DNA from: SVTX01 sp045660325
GTDB taxonomy: Bacteria; Bacillota; Clostridia; Oscillospirales; CAG-272
Assembly (NCBI GenBank): GCA_045660325.1
Contig: JAZRDO010000024.1
Coordinates: 1-36,414 of the forward strand
Direction of reading: 5' to 3'
DNA: 36,414 nucleotides
Made by a program: the position numbers and the translations under genes. The notes below the pieces were generated by a model. It searched no databases. It was not told the origin of the DNA and worked only from the letters and a program-made list of their open reading frames with translations. Shown here one piece after another: positions 8,490 to 16,915 of this stretch. Each line of letters starts with the position of its first letter. Position 1 is the first letter of the stretch.

Positions 8490-9469
8490 TGGCTAAGCTC
8501 CACATTTCCTCAACACCTCATATTCATCAGAAGGGTGCATCCACAAGAAACATTATGCTCGACGTGGCTATCGCTCTTCTCCCTGCAACAATTGCAGGTA
8601 TCATAATTTTCGGTCTCAAGGCGCTCTGGATCGTTCTCGCTTGCGTTGCAACCGCAGTTCTTTCCGAGTTCCTCTTCAACCTCTGCGCTCGCAGAAAGCA
8701 GACAGTTGGCGACTGCTCCGCAATCGTAACAGGTCTTCTCCTCGCGCTCAACCTCAGCATTAACGTTGAGATCTGGCAGTGCGTAGTAGGTACAGTATTT
8801 GCTATCGTAGTAGTTAAGTGCTTCTTCGGTGGTATCGGTAAGAATATCGTAAACCCCGCTATCGCGGCTCGTGTGTTTATGCTTCTTACGTTCGCAACAG
8901 TTGCAACACCCGTTGCAATAGCTCCTCTTTTCAATCTCGGCTTTATGGGCAACGCTGTTGCCGCTCCCGAGATCATTGCGGGCGCAACACCTCTTGCAGC
9001 TCTCAACGGTGGTGTTGAAGCGGCAGCAGGCGCACCCAACGTGCTCCAGCTCCTTATCGGTGTTCACGGCGGTACGATCGGTGAGACATGCGGTATCGCG
9101 CTTATCATCGGCTTTATCTACCTTGTAGCTCGCAAGGTTATTAAGTGGTACGTTCCTATGTCTTACATAGCTACAGTGTTCGTATGCTACCTCATTTCCG
9201 GTGGCTTCAACGTTACGTTCGCTCTTCAGCACGTTCTCGCAGGCGGTCTTCTCCTCGGTGCGATCTTTATGGCGACTGACTACGTAACTACTCCCATCAC
9301 AAAGTGGGGAAGAGTACTCTTCTGCGTTGGCGCAGGTCTTCTTACCTTCGCTATCAGACAGTGGGGCGCATATCCCGAAGGTGTTTCCATTGCGATTCTC
9401 ACAATGAACCTTCTCACACCCTTCCTCTCCGATTGGACAAAGAAAAAGACATTGGGAGGTGTTAAGTAA
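8489..9469 (+). CDS. rnfD: RnfD-type membrane subunit with covalent FMN site
   Basis: 326 residues with about nine to ten membrane segments. RnfD/NqrB carries FMN on a Thr and forms part of the membrane electron path. The motif AGATPLAAL (near 165-173) matches the GAT(P) flavinylation site; the flanking IGVHGGTIGET, IFMATDYVTTP and AYPEGVSIAILTMNLLTPFLSD are typical of the family. It overlaps rnfC and rnfG by one base at each end. Nothing appears missing compared with standard RnfD. Confidence 0.95.
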   Translation: MAKLHISSTPHIHQKGASTRNIMLDVAIALLPATIAGIIIFGLKALWIVLACVATAVLSEFLFNLCARRKQTVGDCSAIVTGLLLALNLSINVEIWQCVVGTVFAIVVVKCFFGGIGKNIVNPAIAARVFMLLTFATVATPVAIAPLFNLGFMGNAVAAPEIIAGATPLAALNGGVEAAAGAPNVLQLLIGVHGGTIGETCGIALIIGFIYLVARKVIKWYVPMSYIATVFVCYLISGGFNVTFALQHVLAGGLLLGAIFMATDYVTTPITKWGRVLFCVGAGLLTFAIRQWGAYPEGVSIAILTMNLLTPFLSDWTKKKTLGGVK

Positions 9470-10710
9470 TGAAAAAGATTCTTGTTACAACAGCAATCCT
9501 CCTCGCTATCGTTCTTTTCTTCGGTGCGGCAATGTACGCGCTTAACCTCTACACAGGTCCCATTATTGAAAAGAACAACGCAGGTGCAGCAGCAGGCGAG
9601 CTTCTCGAGGTTCTTCCCGAGGGCGGTGCGTTTGAGGAGTTGAATATTGCAGAGCTCGGTCTCCCTGAGGCAATCCTCAAGGCTCACAAGGAAACAGCGG
9701 GCAAGGGCTTCGTATTCGAGGTTAAGTCCGCAGGTTACGGACCTGATATGATCGTAAGAGTAGGCGTTGACGCTGAAGGTAAGATCGCAGGTTCCAAGTG
9801 CATCCAGACAAACGACACGTTTAAGAAGGAGCCTGAGCTTGACAACAAGTACAACGGTCAGACTCTTGAAACATTCGCTCCCGTTCTTATCGGTGGCGCA
9901 ACAATGACAAGTAACGGTTACGGTGACGCTATCAATTTTGCCCTTCAGGCATTCGTGCTTGTTTCGGGCGGTGAGCTTAGCGACGACGTAGTTCTCGAGG
10001 GCTTGCTTCCCACAGTTGCTCCCGCAATCGTTAAGCCCGTAGCTCTTGAAAACGTTACAGGCAATATCACAAAGGCATTCAAGGCTGCAAACGGCGCAGG
10101 CTATGCTTACATTATTTCCGCAGGTGAATCCAGCTACCTCGCAGTTGTTTACGCTACAGGCGTATGCAAGGTATACGACGTAGAGGGTAACGACGTAACA
10201 GAGGCAAATGCAGCTGTTGCCGATGAAGCTCTCGCAGCTAACGAAACAGTTGATTTCTCCGAGACAGTTGCCGCAATGCTCGTTGCTAAGTTTGCTGATG
10301 CGACAGAAATCACAGCGATTGAAATTGATATTACAAGCAGTGCTCTTTACGCAGCTTCCTTTAAGAGCGGCGAGAACACATATTACGCGATCTACTCCCG
10401 TCCCTTGTCTTACGAGGATTCCGCTATGGATATCGTAACCGTTATTGACGAGAACGGCGCGATCGTAAAGCAGATCATCAAGCAGATGGCATTCGGTCAC
10501 GGTGTAGAATATATGCCCGGTATTAAGGACTTCATCGATCCCTCCGCTCCCGCGTTCGGCGCTTATCTCGATAAGTTCACAGGCTTGACAGAGGGAACAC
10601 TCTCCGACGACGTTCTTGTTACTGGCGCGACAGTTTCCACAAGCGCTGTTAAGACTGCGACTAAGGATGCATTCACAGTGTTTAATTCTATCAAGGGAGG
10701 TAACAACTAA
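9469..10710 (+). CDS. rnfG: Double-length RnfG with two covalent-FMN motifs
   Basis: 413 residues, about twice the usual 190-210 of RnfG. An N-terminal membrane anchor (about 5-28) is followed by a first FMN_bind domain with GFVFEVKSAGYG and the flavinylation-type motif GGATMTS (142-148). A central segment around GAGYAYIISA (210-220) looks like the start of a degenerate extra unit. A second FMN_bind domain near the C-terminus ends in TGATVST (385-391). ApbE encoded upstream should attach FMN to Thr 145 and/or Thr 388. A tandem-flavin RnfG could act as a longer outward electron wire. Strong codon bias and one-base overlaps with rnfD and rnfE place it in the operon. The double architecture is seen; its function is inferred. 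Confidence 0.9.
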   Translation: MKKILVTTAILLAIVLFFGAAMYALNLYTGPIIEKNNAGAAAGELLEVLPEGGAFEELNIAELGLPEAILKAHKETAGKGFVFEVKSAGYGPDMIVRVGVDAEGKIAGSKCIQTNDTFKKEPELDNKYNGQTLETFAPVLIGGATMTSNGYGDAINFALQAFVLVSGGELSDDVVLEGLLPTVAPAIVKPVALENVTGNITKAFKAANGAGYAYIISAGESSYLAVVYATGVCKVYDVEGNDVTEANAAVADEALAANETVDFSETVAAMLVAKFADATEITAIEIDITSSALYAASFKSGENTYYAIYSRPLSYEDSAMDIVTVIDENGAIVKQIIKQMAFGHGVEYMPGIKDFIDPSAPAFGAYLDKFTGLTEGTLSDDVLVTGATVSTSAVKTATKDAFTVFNSIKGGNN

Positions 10711-11336
10711 TGAAAAAGACTAAAACATCATACCTCCTCAAGGGCACTCCCTCCATTCTTCTTGTGCTCGGCGCAGGATTCGTAATGGCGTCCTCCGCGG
10801 ATATCCGCGCGGCTCTCGGCATGGGCGCTGCAGTGCTCGTATCCATGCTTCTTTCCTCTTTCGTTATTTCCTTGATCCATAAGAAGATGCCCGCATATGC
10901 AAAGCTTCCCGCATATCTTTTGATCATCACAGGCTTTGTTTCCCTCATTTCCATGTTTATGCAGGCACATTTCCACACAGTAGTTGATATGCTCGGTGTA
11001 CATTTGGCAACTCTTTCGGTTTCCGCAGTTATCTTCCGCGATGCAGAAGAGGTTGCAGATCACTTCGGCAAGAGATACTGTGCAAAGACAGCTCTCGTAA
11101 CAGGCGTGTTCCTCACAGTTATTATGGCAGTTTGTGCAGTTATCCGTGAAATTCTCGGTAACGCTACATTCTGGGGCAAGCCCATCGCTTTCCTTGAGCC
11201 CTACAAGATCTCCGCTCTCGTAGGCGCGGTTGGCGGTTATATCGTTCTCGCTATCGTTATGGCAGTAATCAATAAGATCACAGGTCTTCATCACCATCTT
11301 GATGAAAATGAAAACAAGGAGGATGAGTGCAAATGA
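10710..11336 (+). CDS. rnfE: RnfE-like membrane subunit lacking the cluster cysteines
   Basis: 208 residues, six membrane spans, same length class as RnfE/NqrD. Family landmarks remain: LGMG after the first span, IREILGNATFWG near 145-156, and the helix that usually reads LGLCP. Here that helix reads LGAGF (20-24), putting Gly 23 where Cys belongs, and the second site (normally TNCIxxGRAEA) reads VSAVIFRDAEE with Ala 106 at the Cys position. In canonical RnfE/NqrD these two Cys, with two from RnfA/NqrE, hold a [2Fe-2S] cluster in the membrane. The C-terminus is a His/acidic tail (HHHLDEN). It overlaps rnfA. It is a divergent paralogue, not a frameshifted gene. Confidence 0.85.
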   Translation: MKKTKTSYLLKGTPSILLVLGAGFVMASSADIRAALGMGAAVLVSMLLSSFVISLIHKKMPAYAKLPAYLLIITGFVSLISMFMQAHFHTVVDMLGVHLATLSVSAVIFRDAEEVADHFGKRYCAKTALVTGVFLTVIMAVCAVIREILGNATFWGKPIAFLEPYKISALVGAVGGYIVLAIVMAVINKITGLHHHLDENENKEDECK

Positions 11337-11941
11337 CATTTAAGATAATTCTCGGTATCCTTCTTGCAGGATTCCTTTCCAACAACGTAGCTCTTCTCCA
11401 CTTCCTCGGAACAGGCGCAGTTCTTGAAAACGAGCGCTCCTCCAGAAAGTCTCTTTTGCTCGGTCTCGGCACAACTCTCGTAATGATCGTTACGACAGCT
11501 ATTACGTGGCCTCTTAACAAGTACGTTCTCCATGAATTGAACGTAACTTATATGCGTCCTATGGTATTCGTGCTCGTAGTTCTCGGTGTGGTTGAGATCT
11601 TCCACCTCATCGGCAAGAAGATTCTTGACAACTACTGCAGAGCGGATTTCGTTAAGTTCGCTATCAACGGCGCGGTTCTCGGTCTTTGTATTGAAAGCTC
11701 CGAGGGTGTTTACTTCACTCACGGCTCCGCATTCGTTACAAATCTCCCCTACGTTGAGGCTCTCGTTGTAGCAGCGGCTGTAGGTATCGGCTTTATGCTC
11801 ACAATGACTATCTTTGCTAAGCTCAAGGATATGGAGGTTGACGAGGATGCAATTCCCGCATCCTTCCGCGGTCTTCCCATCGCGCTTCTTACTGCAGGTA
11901 TGATCGCGTTGGCTCTCTCCGCGCTCAAGTTCAATTTCTGA
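11333..11941 (+). CDS. rnfA: RnfA-like membrane subunit lacking the cluster cysteines
   Basis: 202 residues from ATG 11333, which overlaps the rnfE stop (ATGA); a GTG at 11327 is the alternative, closer to the AAGGAGG. Six membrane spans. RnfA landmarks LSNN...FLG, YMRPMVFVLVV and FRGLPIALLTAGM are clear. The canonical FLGxCP reads FLGTGA (Gly 28 in place of Cys) and the canonical TTNCAVLG reads AINGAVLG (Gly 113 in place of Cys). Two other Cys exist (102 and 119), off the conserved positions. With RnfE also lacking both Cys, the shared intramembrane [2Fe-2S] cluster cannot form in the known way. Confidence 0.88.
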   Translation: MTFKIILGILLAGFLSNNVALLHFLGTGAVLENERSSRKSLLLGLGTTLVMIVTTAITWPLNKYVLHELNVTYMRPMVFVLVVLGVVEIFHLIGKKILDNYCRADFVKFAINGAVLGLCIESSEGVYFTHGSAFVTNLPYVEALVVAAAVGIGFMLTMTIFAKLKDMEVDEDAIPASFRGLPIALLTAGMIALALSALKFNF

Positions 11942-12309
11942 TGAAGAACAAGAAAAATATTATCGCATTGGCAATTATCGGTGTTATCCTTATAGCATCG
12001 GTGGTTGCGGCGATTATCATTCAGCTCGGCAAGGAGGACGGCGCGTACGTCACGGTTGAGGTGAATGGTGTAGAGGTGGCAAGATACAGTCTTGAGACGG
12101 ACGGGGAATACGAGCTTAACGGCGGAACTAATCGCCTTCGTATCAAGAACGGTGTGGCGTATATGATCGACGCTAATTGCCCTGACAAAACGTGCTGCGC
12201 GTTTTGGCGAAAAATAGATCAGAGCGGCGAGACGATAACCTGTCTCCCAAACATGCTCGAGGTAACAGTTCACGGCGCTGATGACGACGCCCCCGAGCTT
12301 ATTGTCTAA
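11941..12309 (+). CDS. NusG domain II-like membrane-anchored protein
   Basis: 122 residues. One N-terminal membrane anchor (about 7-28) is followed by a small beta-rich domain with VTVEVNGVEVARYSL, an N-G-x-N-R-L strand, and a Cys cluster NCPDKTCC followed by ITCLPNML near 80-105. This is the NusG_II type found beside ApbE, Rnf and Gx transporter genes in Clostridia; its biochemical role is not established. The usual CPDKxC plus CLPN arrangement is kept, with an extra adjacent Cys. The start overlaps the rnfA stop by one base, so it is translationally coupled to the Rnf-like genes. Confidence 0.85.
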   Translation: MKNKKNIIALAIIGVILIASVVAAIIIQLGKEDGAYVTVEVNGVEVARYSLETDGEYELNGGTNRLRIKNGVAYMIDANCPDKTCCAFWRKIDQSGETITCLPNMLEVTVHGADDDAPELIV

Positions 12310-12332
12310 ATCAAATGAAAGGAAAGGATTGT

Positions 12333-12827
12333 ATGAAGACAAAAAAAGTTGCCCTTTTGGGTATATCTATTGCTCTTGCGATGATCCTTTCCTATCTTGA
12401 AAGTCAGGTCCCCGCGATCGTGCCCGGTGTCAAGATCGGACTTGCCAATCTCGCAATAGTATTTATACTTTATAGACTTGGCTGGTGGGAGGCTATCGTT
12501 GTGAGCGCAATCCGCGTTTTGCTTATGTCCTTCCTCTTCGGTAACGGATTTCAGGTGTTCATGTTCAGTATCGTTGGCGCGGTATTGAGTATGGCGGGTA
12601 TGATCTTACTCAAAAACGTATTGAAGCTTTCCCCCATCGTAGTGAGCATTGCGGGCGGTATTCTCCACAACGTCGGACAGACAGTGGTCGCGTGCTTTAT
12701 GCTCTCAACCGAAAAATATATCCTAATTCTTCCCATACTGCTTATCTCGGGAATCATCTCGGGTGCGGTTATCGGCTTGATAGCGGGATGGATCGTAAAG
12801 AGATCCGAAAGGTGGAAGCTTAAATAA
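12333..12827 (+). CDS. Gx transporter family / HepT-like membrane protein
   Basis: 164 residues from ATG 12333, which has GGAAAGG seven bases upstream; an earlier ATG at 12315 lacks a comparable site. Five to six membrane spans. Motifs: LSYLES...PGVKIGLANLAIV near the start, LLMSFLFGNGFQ and HNVGQTVVA. These match the Gx transporter family (COG4769), often mis-named heptaprenyl diphosphate synthase component I and related to ECF transporter S components. Such genes travel with NusG-II and ApbE proteins. A role in flavin or quinone-precursor supply is possible but unproven. Confidence 0.88.
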   Translation: MKTKKVALLGISIALAMILSYLESQVPAIVPGVKIGLANLAIVFILYRLGWWEAIVVSAIRVLLMSFLFGNGFQVFMFSIVGAVLSMAGMILLKNVLKLSPIVVSIAGGILHNVGQTVVACFMLSTEKYILILPILLISGIISGAVIGLIAGWIVKRSERWKLK

Positions 12828-12870
12828 AAAAGAAAATTTAAAAATAAAAATAAAACTATGGAGGCAAACA

Positions 12871-13725
12871 ATGTACAGAATTGCTGAAAAGAAGGTTTTG
12901 AACCCCACAGTAGTACAGCTTCAGATCGAAGCTCCCCTCGTGGCTAACAAAGCTCGTCCCGGACAGTTCATCATTCTTCGCGTTGACGAAAATGGCGAAA
13001 GAATTCCTTTGACTGTTGCAGGTGTAAACAAGGAAAAGGGCACAGTTAAGATCATTTACCAGATCGTTGGCTCTACAACAGAAAAGCTCGCTCACAAGGA
13101 AGAGGGCGACTACATTCAGGACTTCGTAGGTCCTCTCGGCGTTGCAACTCACCTCGACGGTCTTAAGAAGGTTTGTATCGTTGGCGGTGGCGTTGGTTGT
13201 GCGATCGCACTTCCTATCGCTGAGGCTCTTCACGAGATGGGCGCTGACGTAACAAGCATCATCGGCTTCAGAAACAAGGATCTTCTTATCCTTGAGGATG
13301 AATTCAAGGCTTGCTCCAACACACTTCGCGTTATGACTGACGACGGCTCCTACGGTGAGCACGGCAACGTAACACTCCCCTTGAAGGCTATGCTTGAGTG
13401 TGGCGAAAAGTTCGATATGATCATTACAATCGGTCCTCTTATCATGTTCAAGTTCGAAATTCTTACGGCTAAGCCCTTCGGCACACGCGTAACTGTTTCC
13501 ATGAACCCCATTATGATCGACGGTACAGGCATGTGCGGCGGTTGCAGGCTTACTCTCAACGTTGACGGTAAGAAGGTAACAAAGTTTGCTTGCGTTGACG
13601 GTCCTGACTTCAACGGTTATGAGGTTGACTTCGACGAGGCTATGGCGCGCGGCAGAATGTACGGCGCATTTGAACGCCACAAGCATGAAGAAACCTGTAA
13701 TCTCTTCGCTAAGGAGGTAAAGTAA
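12871..13725 (+). CDS. NfnA/SudB-like FAD-NAD binding subunit with [2Fe-2S]
   Basis: 284 residues, normal for the small subunit of NADH-dependent ferredoxin:NADP+ oxidoreductase (NfnAB) and sulfide dehydrogenase. Domain order: FAD-binding beta-barrel with RIPLTVAG (near 50), NAD-binding fold with GGGVGCAIALPIAEAL (near 107-122), and a C-terminal cluster site DGTGMCGGC (Cys 222 and 225) plus FACVDGPDF (Cys 241). The Asp before the first Cys is kept, as in NfnA where Asp plus three Cys bind the [2Fe-2S]. GGAGG precedes the start. It is followed two bases later by the large subunit. Confidence 0.92.
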   Translation: MYRIAEKKVLNPTVVQLQIEAPLVANKARPGQFIILRVDENGERIPLTVAGVNKEKGTVKIIYQIVGSTTEKLAHKEEGDYIQDFVGPLGVATHLDGLKKVCIVGGGVGCAIALPIAEALHEMGADVTSIIGFRNKDLLILEDEFKACSNTLRVMTDDGSYGEHGNVTLPLKAMLECGEKFDMIITIGPLIMFKFEILTAKPFGTRVTVSMNPIMIDGTGMCGGCRLTLNVDGKKVTKFACVDGPDFNGYEVDFDEAMARGRMYGAFERHKHEETCNLFAKEVK

Positions 13726-13726
13726 A

Positions 13727-15142
13727 ATGGCAAAGCCCAATATGAGTCTTGTTAAGAACGAAATGCCCACACAGGATCCTAAGGTAAGAGGCAGAAACTT
13801 CGATGAGGTTGCTCTCGGTTACTCTGAGGAAACTGCAATTGATGAGGCTAACCGTTGTCTCAATTGTAAGACAATGCCCTGCGTACAGGGTTGTCCTGTT
13901 AAAATTCACATTCCCGAATTCATTTCCAAGATCAAGGAAGGCGACTTCGAGGGTGCATATCAGATCATTTCCAAGTCCTCCTCTCTCCCTGCAGTTTGCG
14001 GTAGAGTATGTCCTCAGGAGGTTCAGTGCGAATCCAAGTGTGTTCGCGGTATCAAGGGTCAGCCCGTAGGTATCGGTAGACTTGAAAGATTCGTTGCTGA
14101 CTGGCACAATACATTCGCTACAGCTCCCGCTGAGCGTCCCGAGTCCAACGGTCACAAGGTTGCAGTTGTAGGCTCCGGTCCTTCCGGTCTTACATGCGCG
14201 GGCGACCTTGCAAAGAAGGGCTATGAGGTAACAGTATTCGAAGCGCTCCACACAGCAGGCGGCGTTCTTGTATATGGTATTCCCGAGTTCCGTCTTCCCA
14301 AGAAGATCGTTGCTAAGGAAGTTGAAACACTCAAGCAGCTTGGCGTTAAGGTGGAAACAAACGTAGTTATCGGTAAGACGCTCACTATCGATGAGCTTCT
14401 CGAGCAGGGCTTTGAGGCTGTATTCGTAGGCTCCGGCGCAGGTCTTCCTAACTTCATGGGTATCCCCGGCGAGGCGCTCAACGGCGTTTACTCCGCAAAC
14501 GAGTTCCTCACAAGAAGCAATCTTATGAAGTCCTACCTCGACAATCCCGAAACACCTATCATGAAGGGTGGTAACGTAGCGGTTGTTGGTGGCGGTAACG
14601 TTGCTATGGACGCTGCAAGAACAGCTCTCCGTCTCGGCGCAGAGCACGTATACATCGTATACCGTCGTTCTATGGATGAGCTTCCCGCAAGAAAAGAAGA
14701 GGTTGAGCATGCTGAGGAAGAGGGAATCGAATTCTGCCTCCTTTGCAACCCTGTGGAAATTCTCGGTTACCAGAACCCCGAAAATCCCAGAGACCCCAAG
14801 AACGGCTTCGTTAAGGGTATGACTTGCGTAAGAATGGAACTTGGCGAGCCCGATGCTAACGGCAGAAGACGTCCCGTTACAATTCCCGGCAGCGAATTCG
14901 AGCTTCCCGTTGACACAGTAATTATGTCCATCGGTACTTCTCCCAACCCCCTTATCAAGTCCACAACAGCAGGTCTTGAGGTTAACCGTCACGGCGGTAT
15001 CATCGTAAACGAGGATGGTCTTACATCCAGAGAAAACGTTTACGCTGGTGGCGACGTTGTAACAGGTGCGGCTACGGTTATTTCCGCGATGGGTGCAGGT
15101 AAGACAGCTGCAAAGGCTATCGACGAGGCACTTTCTAAGTAA
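13727..15142 (+). CDS. gltA: NfnB/GltA-like NADPH oxidoreductase subunit
   Basis: 471 residues, typical for NfnB, SudA or GltA-type proteins (often annotated NADPH-dependent glutamate synthase small subunit). An N-terminal double [4Fe-4S] domain has CLNCKTMPCVQGCP (about 43-56) and CGRVCPQEVQCESKC (about 90-104). FAD binding follows (GSGPSGLTCAGDLAKKG, near 146) with an NADP fold (GGGNVAMDAARTALRLGA, near 286) and GGDVVTGAATVI at the C-terminus. No glutamate synthase large subunit is present, so with the gene above it is more likely an Nfn-type bifurcating or transhydrogenase pair. This is the last gene before a strong terminator. Confidence 0.93.
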   Translation: MAKPNMSLVKNEMPTQDPKVRGRNFDEVALGYSEETAIDEANRCLNCKTMPCVQGCPVKIHIPEFISKIKEGDFEGAYQIISKSSSLPAVCGRVCPQEVQCESKCVRGIKGQPVGIGRLERFVADWHNTFATAPAERPESNGHKVAVVGSGPSGLTCAGDLAKKGYEVTVFEALHTAGGVLVYGIPEFRLPKKIVAKEVETLKQLGVKVETNVVIGKTLTIDELLEQGFEAVFVGSGAGLPNFMGIPGEALNGVYSANEFLTRSNLMKSYLDNPETPIMKGGNVAVVGGGNVAMDAARTALRLGAEHVYIVYRRSMDELPARKEEVEHAEEEGIEFCLLCNPVEILGYQNPENPRDPKNGFVKGMTCVRMELGEPDANGRRRPVTIPGSEFELPVDTVIMSIGTSPNPLIKSTTAGLEVNRHGGIIVNEDGLTSRENVYAGGDVVTGAATVISAMGAGKTAAKAIDEALSK

Positions 15143-15165
15143 TTTATACATATTACTCACATAGA

Positions 15166-15194
15166 GGAGACGGCATTTGCCGTCTCCTTTTTTG
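15166..15194 (+). terminator. Intrinsic terminator ending the flavin/Rnf-like operon
   Basis: GGAGACGGC (15166-15174), ATTT loop, GCCGTCTCC (15179-15187), then a seven-T run. Confidence 0.92.
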
Positions 15195-15264
15195 TCAACA
15201 GTGAAAATTTTGCATAAAATAGTAAGTGGGTGCTCGTTTGGTCTTAAATTGTTAACAATTTAAC

Positions 15265-15294
15265 TTGATTTTAGTAATATATGTAGTGTATAAT
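15265..15294 (+). promoter_or_regulatory. Sigma-A-type promoter for the 502-residue lipoprotein
   Basis: TTGATT (15265-15270), 18-bp spacer, TATAAT (15289-15294). Confidence 0.6.
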
Positions 15295-15341
15295 CAAATT
15301 ATAGCAAGAACTCTTAAAATATTTGAAAGGCGGTATTTTTT

Positions 15342-16850
15342 ATGAAAAAGCTTTTAGCAATTTTTGCGGCCATTTTGGCTCTTTGCCTCTGCTTTACTGC
15401 TTGTAATAACGTAGGCGGCGGAGATGAGCCGGGCGATCCACCCGCACAGGCAAATCCTGAATCCATGCAGGCGATCAAGGACATGTTCGCAGGAAACGAA
15501 ACGGTTGGCGATCTTTTTGAGGGCATTGAAACTGAAATTAAGGATTATGAGGAGCTTTATGCCGAGATCTGCAAGCAGAGTCTTGAGGCTAAGCTCAATA
15601 CATCCTTGACAGTTGAGGGCGAAACGGGTAATATAAACGGTTATCTTGGCTTAAAGGACGGCAATGCCGTTGCTAAGCTTGAGGCAGTAGCTCCCAATGG
15701 TGACACAGCCAATATCGGTGACGTATACGCGTTCTTGACCGAGGACGGCAGCTTCGTTCTCGTTACGGGTGCTAACGGTGAATATAGCGGACAGATGCTT
15801 GACATAGAAGACGCTCTCGAGGAAGTTGAGGATGCGCTTGCAAACATAGGTGCTGCTTCCGAAAATTCTCCCGTTGACGTAGTATCCAAATTCAAGCTTC
15901 CCGAAATGAAGGATTCCGATATTGAATTCAAGGACGGCAAGTACGTTATTGCGAAGGCATATTGGAAGAGCGTTGTAAATTATACTATTGATACTTACAT
16001 TGACGCTATGATGGATGGCGCACCCGCAGATCAAAAGAACGATATGCAGGCTGAGGCTGATGAATATAAGACGATGATCGGCGGTATTATTGACGCTGTA
16101 TCCTTTGAAATGTTCTTCAGAGCTGACGGTGCGGAGATCACAGGCATTGGCGTGAATGCGACGGCTAATGCTGAGACCTTTGCAAAGATCGGCGAGATCG
16201 TAGGCGAAGAGATCGATGATGATTTCGGAGAGATTTCCTTCGGCTTTGAAATTAAGGGACGTGGCGACAATATTGAATACGTTGATTTCAACCTTGACGT
16301 TAAGTCCGGTGAAGAAAACGTATACGTTGACGTTCGTCTTGATTCTATTATTGATTCCGAGGGCAAGATGGCAGGCTTCAAGATGACTGAAAAGGTTGAG
16401 GTGTCCTCCTCCTACGTTATCGGCGATCCCAACTATCAGGGCGAAAAGGAACACGTACAGAAGACTAAGGTTGACGCCGAGGTGGTTCTTGATCTTACAA
16501 AGTACAATACCTTTGGCGCGGACGTATTTAAGACGGATATCGACGTTACAGTTACTGATAACGACGTTCCCGACGTTCAGATCTCCATTGATGCGGGCGT
16601 TTCCTCTCGTGGCGACGGTGAATATGCATTTAATTTCTCCTTTGCGGATAAGAAGGATGCGGAAAACAACGTAAGCGCATCCGGCACGCTTGAATATAAC
16701 GAGAGCGCTACGAATTTCCCCGAGATTCCCGATGCTGTAATCGATGCAAAGGATTACGCTATCGAGAACGAGATCATGTTTGGTGCAGGATCTGCCGAAG
16801 AGGAAGTTCTTCCTAATGAAAAAGTAGAAACATCTCCTGATTTTATGTGA
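15342..16850 (+). CDS. Lipoprotein of unknown function
   Basis: 502 residues. Signal peptide with lipobox CFTAC (Cys 21), then a Gly/Asp/Pro linker, so it is probably surface-anchored. The mature part is acidic, with few cysteines and alternating beta-strand-like segments (for example VYVDVRLDSIIDSEGKM, VTVTDNDVPDVQISID), suggesting a large beta-sandwich or elongated sheet protein. I see no enzyme motif. Codon use resembles the neighbouring housekeeping genes. AAAGGCGG precedes the start. It is flanked by its own promoter and terminator, so it is monocistronic. Confidence 0.75.
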   Translation: MKKLLAIFAAILALCLCFTACNNVGGGDEPGDPPAQANPESMQAIKDMFAGNETVGDLFEGIETEIKDYEELYAEICKQSLEAKLNTSLTVEGETGNINGYLGLKDGNAVAKLEAVAPNGDTANIGDVYAFLTEDGSFVLVTGANGEYSGQMLDIEDALEEVEDALANIGAASENSPVDVVSKFKLPEMKDSDIEFKDGKYVIAKAYWKSVVNYTIDTYIDAMMDGAPADQKNDMQAEADEYKTMIGGIIDAVSFEMFFRADGAEITGIGVNATANAETFAKIGEIVGEEIDDDFGEISFGFEIKGRGDNIEYVDFNLDVKSGEENVYVDVRLDSIIDSEGKMAGFKMTEKVEVSSSYVIGDPNYQGEKEHVQKTKVDAEVVLDLTKYNTFGADVFKTDIDVTVTDNDVPDVQISIDAGVSSRGDGEYAFNFSFADKKDAENNVSASGTLEYNESATNFPEIPDAVIDAKDYAIENEIMFGAGSAEEEVLPNEKVETSPDFM

Positions 16851-16857
16851 TAATTAC

Positions 16858-16886
16858 AACCCCGACGGGCAACCGTCGGGGTTTTG
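16858..16886 (+). terminator. Intrinsic terminator of the 502-residue lipoprotein
   Basis: An 11-bp stem AACCCCGACGG / CCGTCGGGGTT around a GCAA tetraloop (16858-16883) is followed by a short T run. Confidence 0.88.
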
Positions 16887-16915
16887 CATAAAAAAGTCAT
16901 TTTTTGCCATATATA
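16886..16915 (+). promoter_or_regulatory. Possible sigma-G-like promoter of the left SASP copy
   Basis: GCATA (16886-16890) and CATATATA (16908-16915) are 17 bp apart, resembling a forespore promoter. The right repeat has GTTTT at the -35 position because the repeat begins directly after it. The 5' leader would be unusually long (about 145 nt), so this is tentative. Confidence 0.25.

Noticed and set aside
13727..15142. NfnB-like protein considered as a stand-in RnfB
   Set aside because: It has FAD and NADP folds and no RnfB-type membrane anchor, so it is a soluble Nfn/GltA-type subunit, not RnfB.
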